Below, piece by piece: positions 8,516 through 17,356 of a DNA stretch of 64,000 nucleotides. Position 1 is the stretch's first letter. Every line of letters starts with the position of its first letter. Origin of the DNA: Dysgonomonas sp. 520 (GTDB lineage: Bacteria > Bacteroidota > Bacteroidia > Bacteroidales > Dysgonomonadaceae); assembly GCF_010501095.1 (NCBI RefSeq), contig NZ_QVMP01000019.1, positions 1 through 64,000 of the forward strand, given 5' to 3'. The translations under genes and the position numbers were made by a program. The notes beneath the pieces were generated by a model that made no database searches, had not been told where the DNA came from, and saw only the letters and a list, made by a program, of their open reading frames with translations.

Positions 8516-9367
8516 TTACTCTTCGTCTTCTTTTGCGATCTTGCTGACAACGTCTGCGTTCAAAGCGTCTACGTCTTCCTTAGCAACACGCTCTTTTTTT
8601 GCTGTTGCTCTGGCTTTACGCTCTTTGCGTTCGCCGCCGTCTTCCTGTGCTTCTGCTGCGTTTGAATCAGCTTTCTCTATTTTTCTTTCTTCAAGACCTT
8701 CTTTAATGCTTTCGCACAAAGTAGAGACAATCAGTTCTACCGATTTTGCAGCATCATCATTCGCAGGAATAACGAAGTCGATGTTTGTTGGGTCAGAGTT
8801 GGTATCTACCATAGCAAATACAGGTATACCCAGTCTGTTCGCTTCTTTCACGGCAATATGTTCTTTCATTACGTCAACAACGAACAATGCCGATGGAAGA
8901 CGAGTCAAATCTTGAATAGAACCAAGAGTTTTCTCCAATTTAGCACGTTGACGTGTTACTTGAAGTTTTTCTCTTTTCGACAAAGTATCGAATGTTCCGT
9001 CTTTCACCATTTTGTCGATAGTTGACATTTTCTTCACCGCTTTACGGATTGTTGGAAAGTTAGTCAACATACCTCCTGGCCAGCGTTCGATAACGTAAGG
9101 CATATTTACCGAAAGTGCCAAATCGGCAATCACTTGTTTTGCTTGTTTTTTTGTAGCAACAAACAAAATTTTCTTTCCCGATTTTGCTATTTGTTTTAGA
9201 GCTGCTGCCGCTTCGTCAGTTTTCGCAGCTGTTTTGTATAGGTCGATGATATGAATACCATTACGCTCCATAAAAATATAAGGAGCCATAGCAGGATTCC
9301 ATTTTCTCTTCAAGTGTCCGAAGTGAACACCTGCTTCTAGTAACTGGTCAAATTCTAATTTTGCCAT
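8516..9367 (-). CDS. rpsB: 30S ribosomal protein S2
   Basis: Ribosomal protein bS2/uS2 of the small subunit, needed for binding of S1. The core (residues 1-225) is typical, opening with LEFDQLLEAGVHFGHLKRKWNPAM and including ERWPGGMLTNFPT. After it comes a charged, low-complexity tail of about 55 residues rich in Lys, Glu and Ala, longer than the 241-residue E. coli protein. The gene follows rpsI after a 190-base non-coding stretch that holds several inverted repeats. S2 leaders are known autoregulatory sites in other bacteria. Confidence 0.96.
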   Translation of the reverse strand: MAKLEFDQLLEAGVHFGHLKRKWNPAMAPYIFMERNGIHIIDLYKTAAKTDEAAAALKQIAKSGKKILFVATKKQAKQVIADLALSVNMPYVIERWPGGMLTNFPTIRKAVKKMSTIDKMVKDGTFDTLSKREKLQVTRQRAKLEKTLGSIQDLTRLPSALFVVDVMKEHIAVKEANRLGIPVFAMVDTNSDPTNIDFVIPANDDAAKSVELIVSTLCESIKEGLEERKIEKADSNAAEAQEDGGERKERKARATAKKERVAKEDVDALNADVVSKIAKEDEE

Positions 9368-9420
9368 TGTGTTTTTTTACTTTGTTTTAATTCGTTTACT
9401 TTCTTTTTCTGTTAAAAATG

Positions 9421-9514
9421 AATTGTCAGGTAGTTCGCATCTTTCCGAAGTCCTGTCAATTTAGATGCTAAACGTTTCCAGTTAGCAGTAACTTTCATGC
9501 AACTTGCAGAGTTG
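9421..9514 (-). ncRNA. Structured leader candidate upstream of rpsB
   Basis: The rpsI-rpsB gap holds a cluster of inverted repeats. 9422-9430 pairs with 9452-9460 (9 bp, one mismatch). 9437-9442 pairs with 9463-9468 (6 bp), interleaved with the first stem as in an H-type pseudoknot. Two simple hairpins with 5-bp arms lie at 9480-9493 and 9500-9514. No -7 box is seen in the gap, so it probably acts inside the operon transcript as a regulatory element for S2 synthesis. Function is inferred. Confidence 0.5.
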
Positions 9515-9558
9515 TGTCGAACAATAGCCGCAAGCCGATAGTAGTTGACTGATATTGA

Positions 9559-9945
9559 TTAACGTTTCGAGAATTGGAATCTTTTTCTCGCTTTTGGTTG
9601 TCCCGGTTTTTTACGTTCAACAACACGAGGATCGCGAGTCATGAACCCTTCTGCTCTAAGAGCTGGTTTATCTTCTGCATTAATTTTAACAAGTGCGCGG
9701 GCAATACCTAAGCGAGCAGCCTCAGACTGTCCTTTGTATCCGCCACCTTTCAAATTAATATTTATGTCATATTTTTCAACAACGCCTAATGTGTTTAGAG
9801 GTTGTTTTACAACATATTGAAGAATAGTTGAAGGGAAGTAATTATCTAACTCTCTCTTGTTGATAATGATTTTTCCGGTTCCTTCGCTTACGTACACACG
9901 TGCTACCGCAGCTTTGCGTCTTCCGATTGCGTTTATTACTTCCAT
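9559..9945 (-). CDS. rpsI: 30S ribosomal protein S9
   Basis: uS9 of the small subunit; its C-terminal tail reaches the P site. 128 residues. It opens with MEVINAIGRRKAAVARVYV and contains the family motif GGGYKGQSEAARLGIARAL. It ends in the basic tail RKRFQFSKR, with the terminal Lys-Arg that contacts P-site tRNA. The ATG is 5 bases after the rplM stop, so the pair is translationally linked as in most bacteria. Confidence 0.97.
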   Translation of the reverse strand: MEVINAIGRRKAAVARVYVSEGTGKIIINKRELDNYFPSTILQYVVKQPLNTLGVVEKYDININLKGGGYKGQSEAARLGIARALVKINAEDKPALRAEGFMTRDPRVVERKKPGQPKARKRFQFSKR

Positions 9946-9950
9946 TGTTA

Positions 9951-10406
9951 TTATTTAAGAGCGTTAATATCAATTGTTTTAGGTTGTTGAGCTTCGTGCT
10001 TGTGCTCAGTTCCTTCATATACATAAAGGTTTTTCAAAAGTGCCGCACCTAGTCTGTTTTTAGGCAACATACCTTTTACTACTTTATGAACCAGACGATC
10101 CGCACCTTTTTCAAGCAATTTGGCAGGAGTCATTTCTCTTTGTCCGCTAGGATAACCTGTATATCTCAAATATACACGGTCGTTCCATTTGTTTCCTGTC
10201 AATACAACTTTTTCTGCATTGATAAGGATCACGTTATCGCCACAATCAACATGTGGAGTGTAATTTGGCTTATATTTACCTCTCAATATTTTAGCCACTT
10301 TCGAAGCCAAACGACCTAATGTTTGTCCAGTTGCATCAACCACAACCCACTCTTTGTTTGCAGTTGCCTTGTTTGCAGAAATGGTCTTATAACTTAAAGT
10401 ATCCAC
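9951..10406 (-). CDS. rplM: 50S ribosomal protein L13
   Basis: uL13 of the large subunit, an early assembly protein. 151 residues. Motifs: WVVVDATGQTLGRLASKVA, then the NAEKVVLTGNKW segment and the VHKVVKGMLPKNRLG block with the basic surface that binds 23S rRNA. It is the first gene of the rplM-rpsI-rpsB-tsf operon, driven by a consensus promoter about 130 bases upstream. The leader in between may carry an L13 autoregulatory structure of the kind described for Bacteroidia, but only short potential stems are visible. Confidence 0.97.
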   Translation of the reverse strand: MDTLSYKTISANKATANKEWVVVDATGQTLGRLASKVAKILRGKYKPNYTPHVDCGDNVILINAEKVVLTGNKWNDRVYLRYTGYPSGQREMTPAKLLEKGADRLVHKVVKGMLPKNRLGAALLKNLYVYEGTEHKHEAQQPKTIDINALK

Positions 10407-10538
10407 TTTCTTTTAATGTTTTTAATTTGTTAATGCTTTCTATTTGGCTCTAGTATTTTCGTTTCGGGCTAAGGGTATTGAAACAAATAACTACTTAAAT
10501 ACCAAATAATTAAATTCACTTCTTCAATAATCGGTCTG

Positions 10539-10569
10539 CAAAATTACTCTTTTTGACCGAATTAGCAAA
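10539..10569 (-). promoter_or_regulatory. Promoter of the rplM operon
   Basis: Read on the minus strand: TTTG (10566-10569), 19 bases, TAATTTTG (10539-10546). Both elements and the spacing match the Bacteroidota consensus. Confidence 0.75.
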
Positions 10570-10674
10570 ATAAATGAGTCGGAATTTTATGGCTTTCTTC
10601 ATTATACAAGACTTGTAACATTGTGTAATCTCGTAATTTCCTTAATGCAATTACTTTTTCTTAATACTTTGTAT

Positions 10675-10706
10675 ATTGCGAATCTGAAATATTACGAATA
10701 ACTTTG
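10675..10706 (+). promoter_or_regulatory. Promoter of the NUDIX-LuxR regulator pair
   Basis: ATTG (10675-10678), 20 bases, TAACTTTG (10699-10706). This is one mismatch in the -33 element. It predicts a leader of about 65 bases. Confidence 0.5.
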
Positions 10707-10776
10707 TGGAAATTGTTAATGTAATTCGGGGGAATGCCGTATTATCTTAATTGTGTGAGTATCATTTTATGAAATT

Positions 10777-11577
10777 ATGCAAACAACAGATGTTATAAAT
10801 GAGGATTTATTATCTTCAAACTTGAACAAAACTCAATTACAGCCCGGATTTGTAGTCAATTGCGTTATTCTGGCGTTTTTTGAAGGGCACTTGAAAGTTC
10901 TTCTCAATAAGTTTAACTTGGTAGACAAATGGGTTCTGCCGGGTGGTTTTGTACGTCGGGATGAAGGTGTTGACGAAGCGGCCCTCAGAATTGCAACAGA
11001 ACGAACAAAAGTTAATAATATCTATATACATCAATATCATCTGTTTGGTGATAAGGATAGGATTGATTTGGAGCAAAACAAAGAGATTTTACGTAAAGCC
11101 GGGGTGAAAGATGTGGAAAACCATTGGTTTGCTCAAAGATTTATAGCTGTTGGCTATTACGCTTTGGTTGATTATACTAAAGTTGTTACCGATAACATTG
11201 ATCCCAATTTTCAAACCGAATGGCACGATCTTAATGATCTTCCATCCTTGTTTTTCGATCATAATAAAATGATTCATTATGCAATAGAATCTATCCGTAT
11301 GAAGTTGGGGTATGTGCCCATAGGATATGAGTTGCTTCCGGATAAATTTACAATGCCCGAGCTAAGGGCTGTCTATGAATCTATTATCGGCAGACCCTTG
11401 GATAGACGAAATTTTCAACGAAAAATGTTGTCTGTTGGTTTGGTTAGGAGGTTGGACGAAACCCAGAAAAAGAAAGCTCATAAAGCACCTTTCTTATACG
11501 AATTCATCACCACTCAGTACGAAACTGCCCTCGAATTCGGAATGCAATTAATGCCCTGGAATAACAAAGACTTATGA
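10777..11577 (+). CDS. NUDIX-domain transcriptional regulator (NrtR/BT0354-like)
   Basis: A 266-residue two-domain protein: a NUDIX-fold domain (about residues 25-150) and a C-terminal winged-helix domain (about 180-245, including YESIIGRPLDRRNFQRKMLSVG). The NUDIX box keeps G-x5-E-x7-R but the following Glu is Ile and the second Glu of the EE pair is Arg (RIATERTKV), so phosphohydrolase activity is unlikely. Relatives in Bacteroides such as BT0354 act as ligand-sensing repressors of sugar genes; the ligand here is unknown. Its TGA overlaps the ATG of the next regulator by 4 bases, implying translational coupling. Confidence 0.85.
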   Translation: MQTTDVINEDLLSSNLNKTQLQPGFVVNCVILAFFEGHLKVLLNKFNLVDKWVLPGGFVRRDEGVDEAALRIATERTKVNNIYIHQYHLFGDKDRIDLEQNKEILRKAGVKDVENHWFAQRFIAVGYYALVDYTKVVTDNIDPNFQTEWHDLNDLPSLFFDHNKMIHYAIESIRMKLGYVPIGYELLPDKFTMPELRAVYESIIGRPLDRRNFQRKMLSVGLVRRLDETQKKKAHKAPFLYEFITTQYETALEFGMQLMPWNNKDL

Positions 11578-12455
11578 GTTTTCTGACAAGGACTTCTATT
11601 CTTTCGGAGTATATCAACGAAAATTTATCGCTAATCCCTGTTATCAATAGGTTTGGTATAAAATTAGGGTTGGAAGATAGAACTGTTGAAGCTATCTGTA
11701 TTGATTTGAGAATTAATGTCGAGTTTTTTCTGGCAATACTCAATACGTATCTGAATGAAGAGTATTTTCCTGAGAAAAAATTGCAGGAGTTTGATATTGA
11801 GCTGGTGATGAAGTACCTGAAACAAACCGATGTCTACTACGCTCATGCTCAGATACCGAACATAGAAAAACACCTCAATGCGTTTATCGCAATGAGCGAT
11901 CCGAATAATAAACAGCTTGATCTTATTCGAAAAATATTCTACAAGTTTAAGGACGAACTTCTCAGCCGTATCAATGCCGGATTGTTGGATGAAGACAATT
12001 CGCAAGCCTTGTTGCTAGACCTGAAAAACATCTTGATAAAACACATTTCCGGAAACTTCAATGAAAACCTGTGTTACGCAGTTATTTTTTCTGTCGACAG
12101 CTTGTTTTCCGACTTAAGCAAACACAATCGGATCAGGGAAAAAATATTGAAACCTAAGATAAAGGAATTGGAAGATTCCGGTATCGACGATTGGCAGGCA
12201 ATTTTTGCAGATAACGACAACTCCGTGCATAAAGAAGAGACTCAGGAAATTTCGCCTCGCGAATTGGAAGTCTTGAAATTTATCGCAATGGGATATTTGA
12301 ACAAAGAAATAGCCGACAAGCTCAATATCAGTCTGAACACAGTTCTGTCTCACAGGAAAAATATCACATCAAAGTTAGGGATAAAAACTGTTTCAGGACT
12401 TATTTTTTACTGCATTAGCCACGGTTACATATCTGCCGACGAAATAGAGCTTTAG
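11574..12455 (+). CDS. LuxR-type regulator with a degenerate RIC/hemerythrin-like N-terminus
   Basis: A 293-residue protein. The C-terminal 65 residues are a GerE/LuxR HTH (SPRELEVLKFIAMGYLNKEIADKLNIS). The N-terminal part reads VINRFGIKLGLEDRTVEAIC and YLKQTDVYYAHAQIPNIEKHL, which resembles the ScdA/YtfE (RIC) di-iron repair family and related Bacteroidales proteins. However, the expected ligand His in YLxxxH is Asp, and the downstream His region is also altered. It is therefore probably a sensor that lost or changed its metal site. There is no receiver domain. It is coupled to the NUDIX regulator by a 4-base overlap. The RIC relationship is inferred from motif resemblance. Confidence 0.75.
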   Translation: MSFLTRTSILSEYINENLSLIPVINRFGIKLGLEDRTVEAICIDLRINVEFFLAILNTYLNEEYFPEKKLQEFDIELVMKYLKQTDVYYAHAQIPNIEKHLNAFIAMSDPNNKQLDLIRKIFYKFKDELLSRINAGLLDEDNSQALLLDLKNILIKHISGNFNENLCYAVIFSVDSLFSDLSKHNRIREKILKPKIKELEDSGIDDWQAIFADNDNSVHKEETQEISPRELEVLKFIAMGYLNKEIADKLNISLNTVLSHRKNITSKLGIKTVSGLIFYCISHGYISADEIEL

Positions 12456-12517
12456 GGTATTTTCTCAATCGGCGGTCTTTTACTTTGCGGTTATAAGATT
12501 ATTAAAGTTTTGTTGTA

Positions 12518-12525
12518 TATATTTG
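12518..12525 (+). promoter_or_regulatory. Bacteroidota -7 box for the GT90 gene
   Basis: TATATTTG, 53 bases before the ATG at 12579. There is no TTTG at the expected -33 spacing. Confidence 0.4.
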
Positions 12526-12578
12526 TGTAGATTTCATTCTTGTTGATATAATAATTAATATACTATTTAAATTTTTAT

Positions 12579-13553
12579 ATGTTTTCAAATATAAAAAGAG
12601 CTTCTTTCAGGCATAAAAATAATAAACCATGGTATTACGTAAAGAATCACTTTCGTTATAAATTACCACGTTTAGCTCATTATCAAAAATTATTGGATGA
12701 AAAATTAGCATCTGTTGCAGATTATGATCTTGAGTATATTAATTACAGGCTGAATTATTATAATCGTTTGGAAGAAAAATATACTTTGCCCGATGAAATG
12801 GCAGAATCTTTATCCGGATTTAAACTAGAGAATCATCGTAAGGTGTATTTTTTCGATACATTTGAGTACGCACGCTATTTTCCACAGGATTTACAGATAA
12901 TTCCATTATTCGGGGATATAATTCACGTGCCGGAATATCCGTCTCTTGTAAAAAGTCGCCCGATAGAGGGCGATAATGCAAATTCTGTAGTGTTGAAATT
13001 GGATAAAATAAGGCATTTTCTTTTTCTCAATGATAAAAAATCGTTCAAGGAAAAGAAAGATATGCTGATTTTTAGGGGAAAAGTACGGCAAGAGCATCGG
13101 ATACGTTTTATGGATATGTATTATAATAAAAGTCCGAGAATAGATATCGGACAGGTGAATATTACACCCGACGCAAAATATCCTGCGAATAGATTGACTA
13201 TAGGCGAACAACTGGACTATAAATTTATTTTGAGTATCGAGGGTAATGATGTTGCCAGCAATTTGAAATGGGTGATGTCTTCTAACTCATTGGCCGTTAT
13301 GCCTAAACCTAAATATGAAACATGGTTTATGGAGGGAACGCTGATTCCGGATTATCATTATGTGCTGATAAAAGACGATTATTCGGATTTAGAAGAAAGG
13401 ATGGATTATTATATTCAAAATCCTGACAAGGCTCAGCAAATTATAGATAATGCCCATGAATATGTGAATCAATTTAAAAACAAAGAACGGGAAGATTTAT
13501 TAAGTCTGTTGGTACTAAAAAAATATTTCCAAAAAACAGGGCAGATGCCTTGA
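12579..13553 (+). CDS. Glycosyltransferase family 90 (CAP10/LpsA-like)
   Basis: A 324-residue glycosyltransferase of the CAP10/lipopolysaccharide-modification family. Recognised from MLIFRGKVRQEHRIRFM, then the segment YKFILSIEGNDVASNLKWVMSSNS, typical of the donor site, and a C-terminal YHYVLIKDDYSDLEERM block. No membrane segment is present. GT90 members transfer xylose, glucose or related sugars; the donor here is unknown. It converges with the WaaP-like kinase gene (26-base gap), which together with a GT10 gene makes a small surface-glycan locus. Confidence 0.87.
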   Translation: MFSNIKRASFRHKNNKPWYYVKNHFRYKLPRLAHYQKLLDEKLASVADYDLEYINYRLNYYNRLEEKYTLPDEMAESLSGFKLENHRKVYFFDTFEYARYFPQDLQIIPLFGDIIHVPEYPSLVKSRPIEGDNANSVVLKLDKIRHFLFLNDKKSFKEKKDMLIFRGKVRQEHRIRFMDMYYNKSPRIDIGQVNITPDAKYPANRLTIGEQLDYKFILSIEGNDVASNLKWVMSSNSLAVMPKPKYETWFMEGTLIPDYHYVLIKDDYSDLEERMDYYIQNPDKAQQIIDNAHEYVNQFKNKEREDLLSLLVLKKYFQKTGQMP

Positions 13554-13579
13554 TAAGAACTTGGTTCAGGTAGTGTTCT

Positions 13580-14380
13580 CTATTTTTTTCTTTTCAGCGA
13601 AAACATTCTTGTGAATGACTTTCTGCGTTTCCATTGCTTGTCGTGCCGCATTTTTATGCCTATGGCTTCGCCTAAAGTTGTGTCTTTGTCCCAACCCCGT
13701 GCTTCTATGTAGTGCTGCAAAACGTATTCGTACAAATCCATCCGTCCGGTAAAACGGGTCAGATTGTTAAAGCAATCGGAGATTGAAAGTTGCTTTCCCG
13801 AAGAAAGAAAATCCATACGGTTTATATCTATCAAAGAGAAAGTGTTATGCCCTTCCTGCTGGTGATACAATACATTTGTTGAGTTGAGGTCGCGATGTAA
13901 TATCCCCTTTTGGTGCAATTCTGCCACAAAAAAGGCAAAGTCTTTTGCTATCGCATGGTCGAATATCTCCAGATCAATAAGTTTTTCCCGTATTGGAGGG
14001 GAGTAATTGCTACCCGAAATGAAGTATCCGTACTTGAATAAGCCGTTTTCCCATTCTTCCAGAAAAGCTATCTCTTGAGGTGTGTCAACATTTCTTTTTC
14101 TCAATTCCATTGCATTGTAAAATGCCCGTTTAGCTTTGCTTTTTCGAAAGAAGCTGTATATCACACGTTGGAGGAAGTATGGTTTTTTATAGCGTTTTAC
14201 AACAACATCCTTCAACGTTTCATCCGAAGAGTCAATTGCAAAACTTTTGATGACATTGCGAGCCGAGAAGATTACAGTTCCATTAGAGCTGAAAGTTTCA
14301 GGAAGGTTTTCTATAAAGTTTCTGACGAGAGGGGTGTTCTCGTAGTTCCGACTTATAATTATCTTTTTGTTTTCTCCCAT
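13580..14380 (-). CDS. Lipopolysaccharide core kinase (WaaP/KdkA-like)
   Basis: A 266-residue protein-kinase-like fold enzyme, probably phosphorylating a Kdo or heptose residue of the LPS core at the inner membrane face. The catalytic loop HQKGILHRDLNSTNVLY (HRDxxxxN) and the metal-binding segment SLIDINRMDF (ID-x-N in place of DFG) are clear; a long basic N-lobe precedes them. It lies 3 bases after the GT10 gene and is probably the third gene of a prfC-GT10-kinase transcript. An O-antigen or core role is inferred from the neighbours. Confidence 0.82.
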   Translation of the reverse strand: MGENKKIIISRNYENTPLVRNFIENLPETFSSNGTVIFSARNVIKSFAIDSSDETLKDVVVKRYKKPYFLQRVIYSFFRKSKAKRAFYNAMELRKRNVDTPQEIAFLEEWENGLFKYGYFISGSNYSPPIREKLIDLEIFDHAIAKDFAFFVAELHQKGILHRDLNSTNVLYHQQEGHNTFSLIDINRMDFLSSGKQLSISDCFNNLTRFTGRMDLYEYVLQHYIEARGWDKDTTLGEAIGIKMRHDKQWKRRKSFTRMFSLKRKK

Positions 14381-14383
14381 AAT

Positions 14384-15442
14384 TTACCGGCTTAATGGTG
14401 ATGGACTATCGAAGAGATATTTTACTTTTTGTTTCAGTTTAAATATATTACGACCAATGGTGTAATTGTAAAAATTATGCCAATTGCTCATAGTATGGCA
14501 GGGTTGTAGTGTAACCTCTTTCTTGGGGAGCGAGGGGTTGAGCCTGTCGCACAACGAGGCGATATAATTGAACATATTGTATTCTTCCAGAACTCGTTCC
14601 TTGCTGTTTTCTAATGCTTTGATTCTTTGTTCGTAAACATTGTCAGCTATCATCCGGTCAATTGTTTCGACAGTTCGGTCGAAATTGAAAATATCAATCG
14701 GCTGAAAAGATGTGTCGTCAAAATAATCGGAAAGATTAGTGCAACCGTAATAAAACGGGAATGATTCGGACAGAAAGCAATCGGATATTTTTTCAGTCCA
14801 ATAATAATCCTGAGCCGAATTTTCAATAGCTATATGATATTTATAAGGAGCCAAAACATCCCACTTATCATCAAAATCATGAAATCCCCGCCCGAAAACA
14901 TCTATTTTGTCACCATAATATTCCTTCAACCTCTCCACAAAACGAATGCGGTCAAGATGCCCTTGTGTAAATGCTTTATTGCTGGTAATGACTGATATGA
15001 GTTTTGTTTTCTTTGGCGCAGGTGATTTTTTTAAATTATCATAATCTAGCGAATATTCAAAGGTTCCGTCTGTTTTCTTATTGTATCCGACAAACCAAGG
15101 CAATATAGCAGGTCCAAGCACCAGATTAGGGTGGTTGGTTTTCGCTTGGCACGAACATACCAAACCGAATTGACGGATATAATTTTTCGGATAAACCAGC
15201 ACGGAACGAGGCTCGGTACTTAATAATATCGTGTTCTGAGGGGCAACCCGACAAGTTTCCGCCTGACGAATTCCTTTTCCTTGAATCACCCAGAAGTCGG
15301 GTTCGTCAATATCCTCATCGATATAAAACCGATAGCGTCCATCTGAAGAAAATCCTAGTCCGCCCTCTGTTTGACGGAGCATTATGTCTCCGAGATTCTT
15401 ACGATAGGGAACTAATTTTACTTTATATGGTTCTTTTTTCAA
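14384..15442 (-). CDS. Glycosyltransferase family 10 (fucosyltransferase-like)
   Basis: A 352-residue enzyme with the GT10 C-terminal signature: YKYHIAIENSAQDYYWTEK, then SESFPFYYGCTNLSDYF. This is the GDP-fucose-binding region of alpha-1,3/4-fucosyltransferases. GT10 members from Bacteroidota decorate LPS or capsule with fucose, but other donors are possible. It starts 17 bases after prfC and ends 3 bases before the kinase, so the three are likely one transcript. No GDP-fucose synthesis genes are visible in the window, although manC for GDP-mannose lies at 46928. Confidence 0.85.
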   Translation of the reverse strand: MKKEPYKVKLVPYRKNLGDIMLRQTEGGLGFSSDGRYRFYIDEDIDEPDFWVIQGKGIRQAETCRVAPQNTILLSTEPRSVLVYPKNYIRQFGLVCSCQAKTNHPNLVLGPAILPWFVGYNKKTDGTFEYSLDYDNLKKSPAPKKTKLISVITSNKAFTQGHLDRIRFVERLKEYYGDKIDVFGRGFHDFDDKWDVLAPYKYHIAIENSAQDYYWTEKISDCFLSESFPFYYGCTNLSDYFDDTSFQPIDIFNFDRTVETIDRMIADNVYEQRIKALENSKERVLEEYNMFNYIASLCDRLNPSLPKKEVTLQPCHTMSNWHNFYNYTIGRNIFKLKQKVKYLFDSPSPLSR

Positions 15443-15459
15443 GAAATAATTTTTTTAAT

Positions 15460-17040
15460 TCAGAATTCAGATGTAAAATGAAACTTTATATCTTTAAAAT
15501 CTTGTTGTGCCATCATTAAAACATAGTTGGAGTCGGCAAGAAACACATCCCTGCCTTCTTTATCCTTCGCCATGTACTGAGATTTACGCTTCTTAAAATT
15601 CTCTAGTTCAGCGCTGTTGTCACTCTCTATCCAACATGCCTTATACAGATTGAGAGGCTCCCACCGGCATTGTGCTCCATACTCGTGAAGAAGGCGGTAT
15701 TGAATCACTTCGAATTGCAACTGACCTACGGTTCCTATAATCTTCCGTCCGTTAAACTGATTCACAAACAGCTGGGCAACCCCTTCGTCCATCAATTGGT
15801 CGATGCCTTTTTGCAGCTGCTTGGTCTTCATCGGGTCGGCGTTTTCAATATATTTAAACATCTCTGGAGAGAAGCTAGGCAATCCTTTGAAGTGGATTTC
15901 TTCTCCAGATGTCAAGGTGTCGCCTATTTTGAAGTTTCCTGTATCGGGAAGACCTACAATGTCTCCTGCGTATGCCTCGTCCACGGTTTCTTTCTTTTGC
16001 GCCATAAAGGCTGTTGGCGAAGAGAAGCGCATCATACGGTTGAAACGGATGTGTTTATAGTTGACATTCCGTTCAAATTTACCGGAACATATCTTCACAA
16101 AAGCTATACACGACCTGTGGTTCGGGTCCATGTTGGCATGTATCTTGAATATAAATCCGGAGAAATTTTCTTCCATCGGGTCAACTTCCCTTTCAATGGC
16201 TTCTACCGGACGGGGATAAGGAGCTATCTGCGTAAAACAATCGAGCAGTTCTTTCACCCCGAAGTTGTTTAATGCCGAGCCAAAGAAAACGGGAGCTATC
16301 TGCCCTTTCAGGTATGTGTCTATGTCTAATTCGGGATAAACCCCGTCAATCAGTTCTATATCTTCCCGTAATTTTTCTGCCAGAGAGTTGCCGATATGTT
16401 TTTCCAAATCAGGATTGTTTATATCCTTGAATTCGATGGATTCGGTAACCATTTGCTTGTTTGGAGTATACAAATCAAGTTTTTCTTTATATATATTGTA
16501 TACACCCCGAAAACTTTGTCCGCTATCAATAGGCCAACTCAACGGGCGGACGTTTATCTTCAATTCTTCCTCCAACTCGTCGAGCAAGTCGAAAGGGTCT
16601 TTCCCGTCCCTGTCCATTTTGTTGACAAAAATCATCACGGGAGTATTCCTCATCCGGCAAACCTCCATCAGTTTGCGGGTTTGGGCTTCCACGCCTTTAG
16701 CCACATCCACCACTATGATTACGCTGTCAACAGCCGTCAAAGTGCGATATGTGTCTTCCGCAAAATCCTGGTGACCGGGAGTGTCCAGAATGTTTATCTT
16801 GTATCCTTCATATTCAAAACCCATCACGGAAGTAGCAACCGATATACCACGCTGCTTTTCAATCTCCATCCAGTCGGATGTAGCCGTTTTTTTTATCTTG
16901 TTCGACTTCACGGCTCCCGCCACATGGATGGCGCCTCCAAACAACAGCAGTTTTTCGGTCAATGTCGTTTTCCCGGCGTCAGGGTGGCTGATGATGGCAA
17001 ATGTACGTCTTCGTTTTATTTCTGTTTCTAGTTCACTCAT
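15460..17040 (-). CDS. prfC: Peptide chain release factor 3
   Basis: GTPase that removes RF1/RF2 from the ribosome after peptide release. 526 residues, normal length. G1 [15 protein letters not shown] (about 18-32), G2 region [11 protein letters not shown]3 [17 protein letters not shown]4 [10 protein letters not shown], then domains II and III with the RF3-specific C-terminus. A consensus promoter lies 43-73 bases upstream. The downstream GT10 and kinase genes follow almost without gap, so surface-glycan genes may be expressed from the prfC promoter. Confidence 0.96.
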   Translation of the reverse strand: MSELETEIKRRRTFAIISHPDAGKTTLTEKLLLFGGAIHVAGAVKSNKIKKTATSDWMEIEKQRGISVATSVMGFEYEGYKINILDTPGHQDFAEDTYRTLTAVDSVIIVVDVAKGVEAQTRKLMEVCRMRNTPVMIFVNKMDRDGKDPFDLLDELEEELKINVRPLSWPIDSGQSFRGVYNIYKEKLDLYTPNKQMVTESIEFKDINNPDLEKHIGNSLAEKLREDIELIDGVYPELDIDTYLKGQIAPVFFGSALNNFGVKELLDCFTQIAPYPRPVEAIEREVDPMEENFSGFIFKIHANMDPNHRSCIAFVKICSGKFERNVNYKHIRFNRMMRFSSPTAFMAQKKETVDEAYAGDIVGLPDTGNFKIGDTLTSGEEIHFKGLPSFSPEMFKYIENADPMKTKQLQKGIDQLMDEGVAQLFVNQFNGRKIIGTVGQLQFEVIQYRLLHEYGAQCRWEPLNLYKACWIESDNSAELENFKKRKSQYMAKDKEGRDVFLADSNYVLMMAQQDFKDIKFHFTSEF

Positions 17041-17356
17041 GCAAAATATAAAAATGAAATGCTACCTTATGTTTTCGAGGTGCAAAGATACAATAATAAT
17101 ATGCTAGCACAAAGCTAAAAATATTCAATTGGAAATAAACAGGTTGAGAAATTTTGTTTGTGACAGTCAATTAGATTTCCGGGGTGAAATCTTACAAATT
17201 TCGGATTTTTGATGAACAATTCTGGTTTAACCTTGTTTATAAAGAGAACACAGGCAAGATAGGGCATGTATATAAATCATCCGTACGTTTGTTTCTAAGC
17301 AGGAATATCCTGATAAAAAATGTAAAACTTAATATTTAACAACTATAAAAATTTAA
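17041..17356. other. Divergent intergenic region between prfC and dps
   Basis: A 316-base stretch with no gene. It holds the prfC promoter and, on the plus strand, a TACGTTTG box (17284-17291) that may serve dps without a clear -33 element. A small hairpin (GATTTC/GAAATC) lies around 17190-17208. No repeat is seen. Confidence 0.5.
17083..17113 (-). promoter_or_regulatory. Promoter of prfC
   Basis: Minus strand: TTTG (17110-17113), 19 bases, TATCTTTG (17083-17090). Full consensus and spacing. Confidence 0.75.

Larger units (their letters stand above)
10407..10776. other. Divergent intergenic region between rplM and the NUDIX regulator gene
   Basis: A 370-base stretch with no gene. The left part is the long rplM leader (about 125 bases). 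It includes short pairable segments such as GGTATT/AATACC but no strong hairpin. The middle holds the two divergent promoters listed separately. The rest is AT-rich with no repeat seen. Confidence 0.6.
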
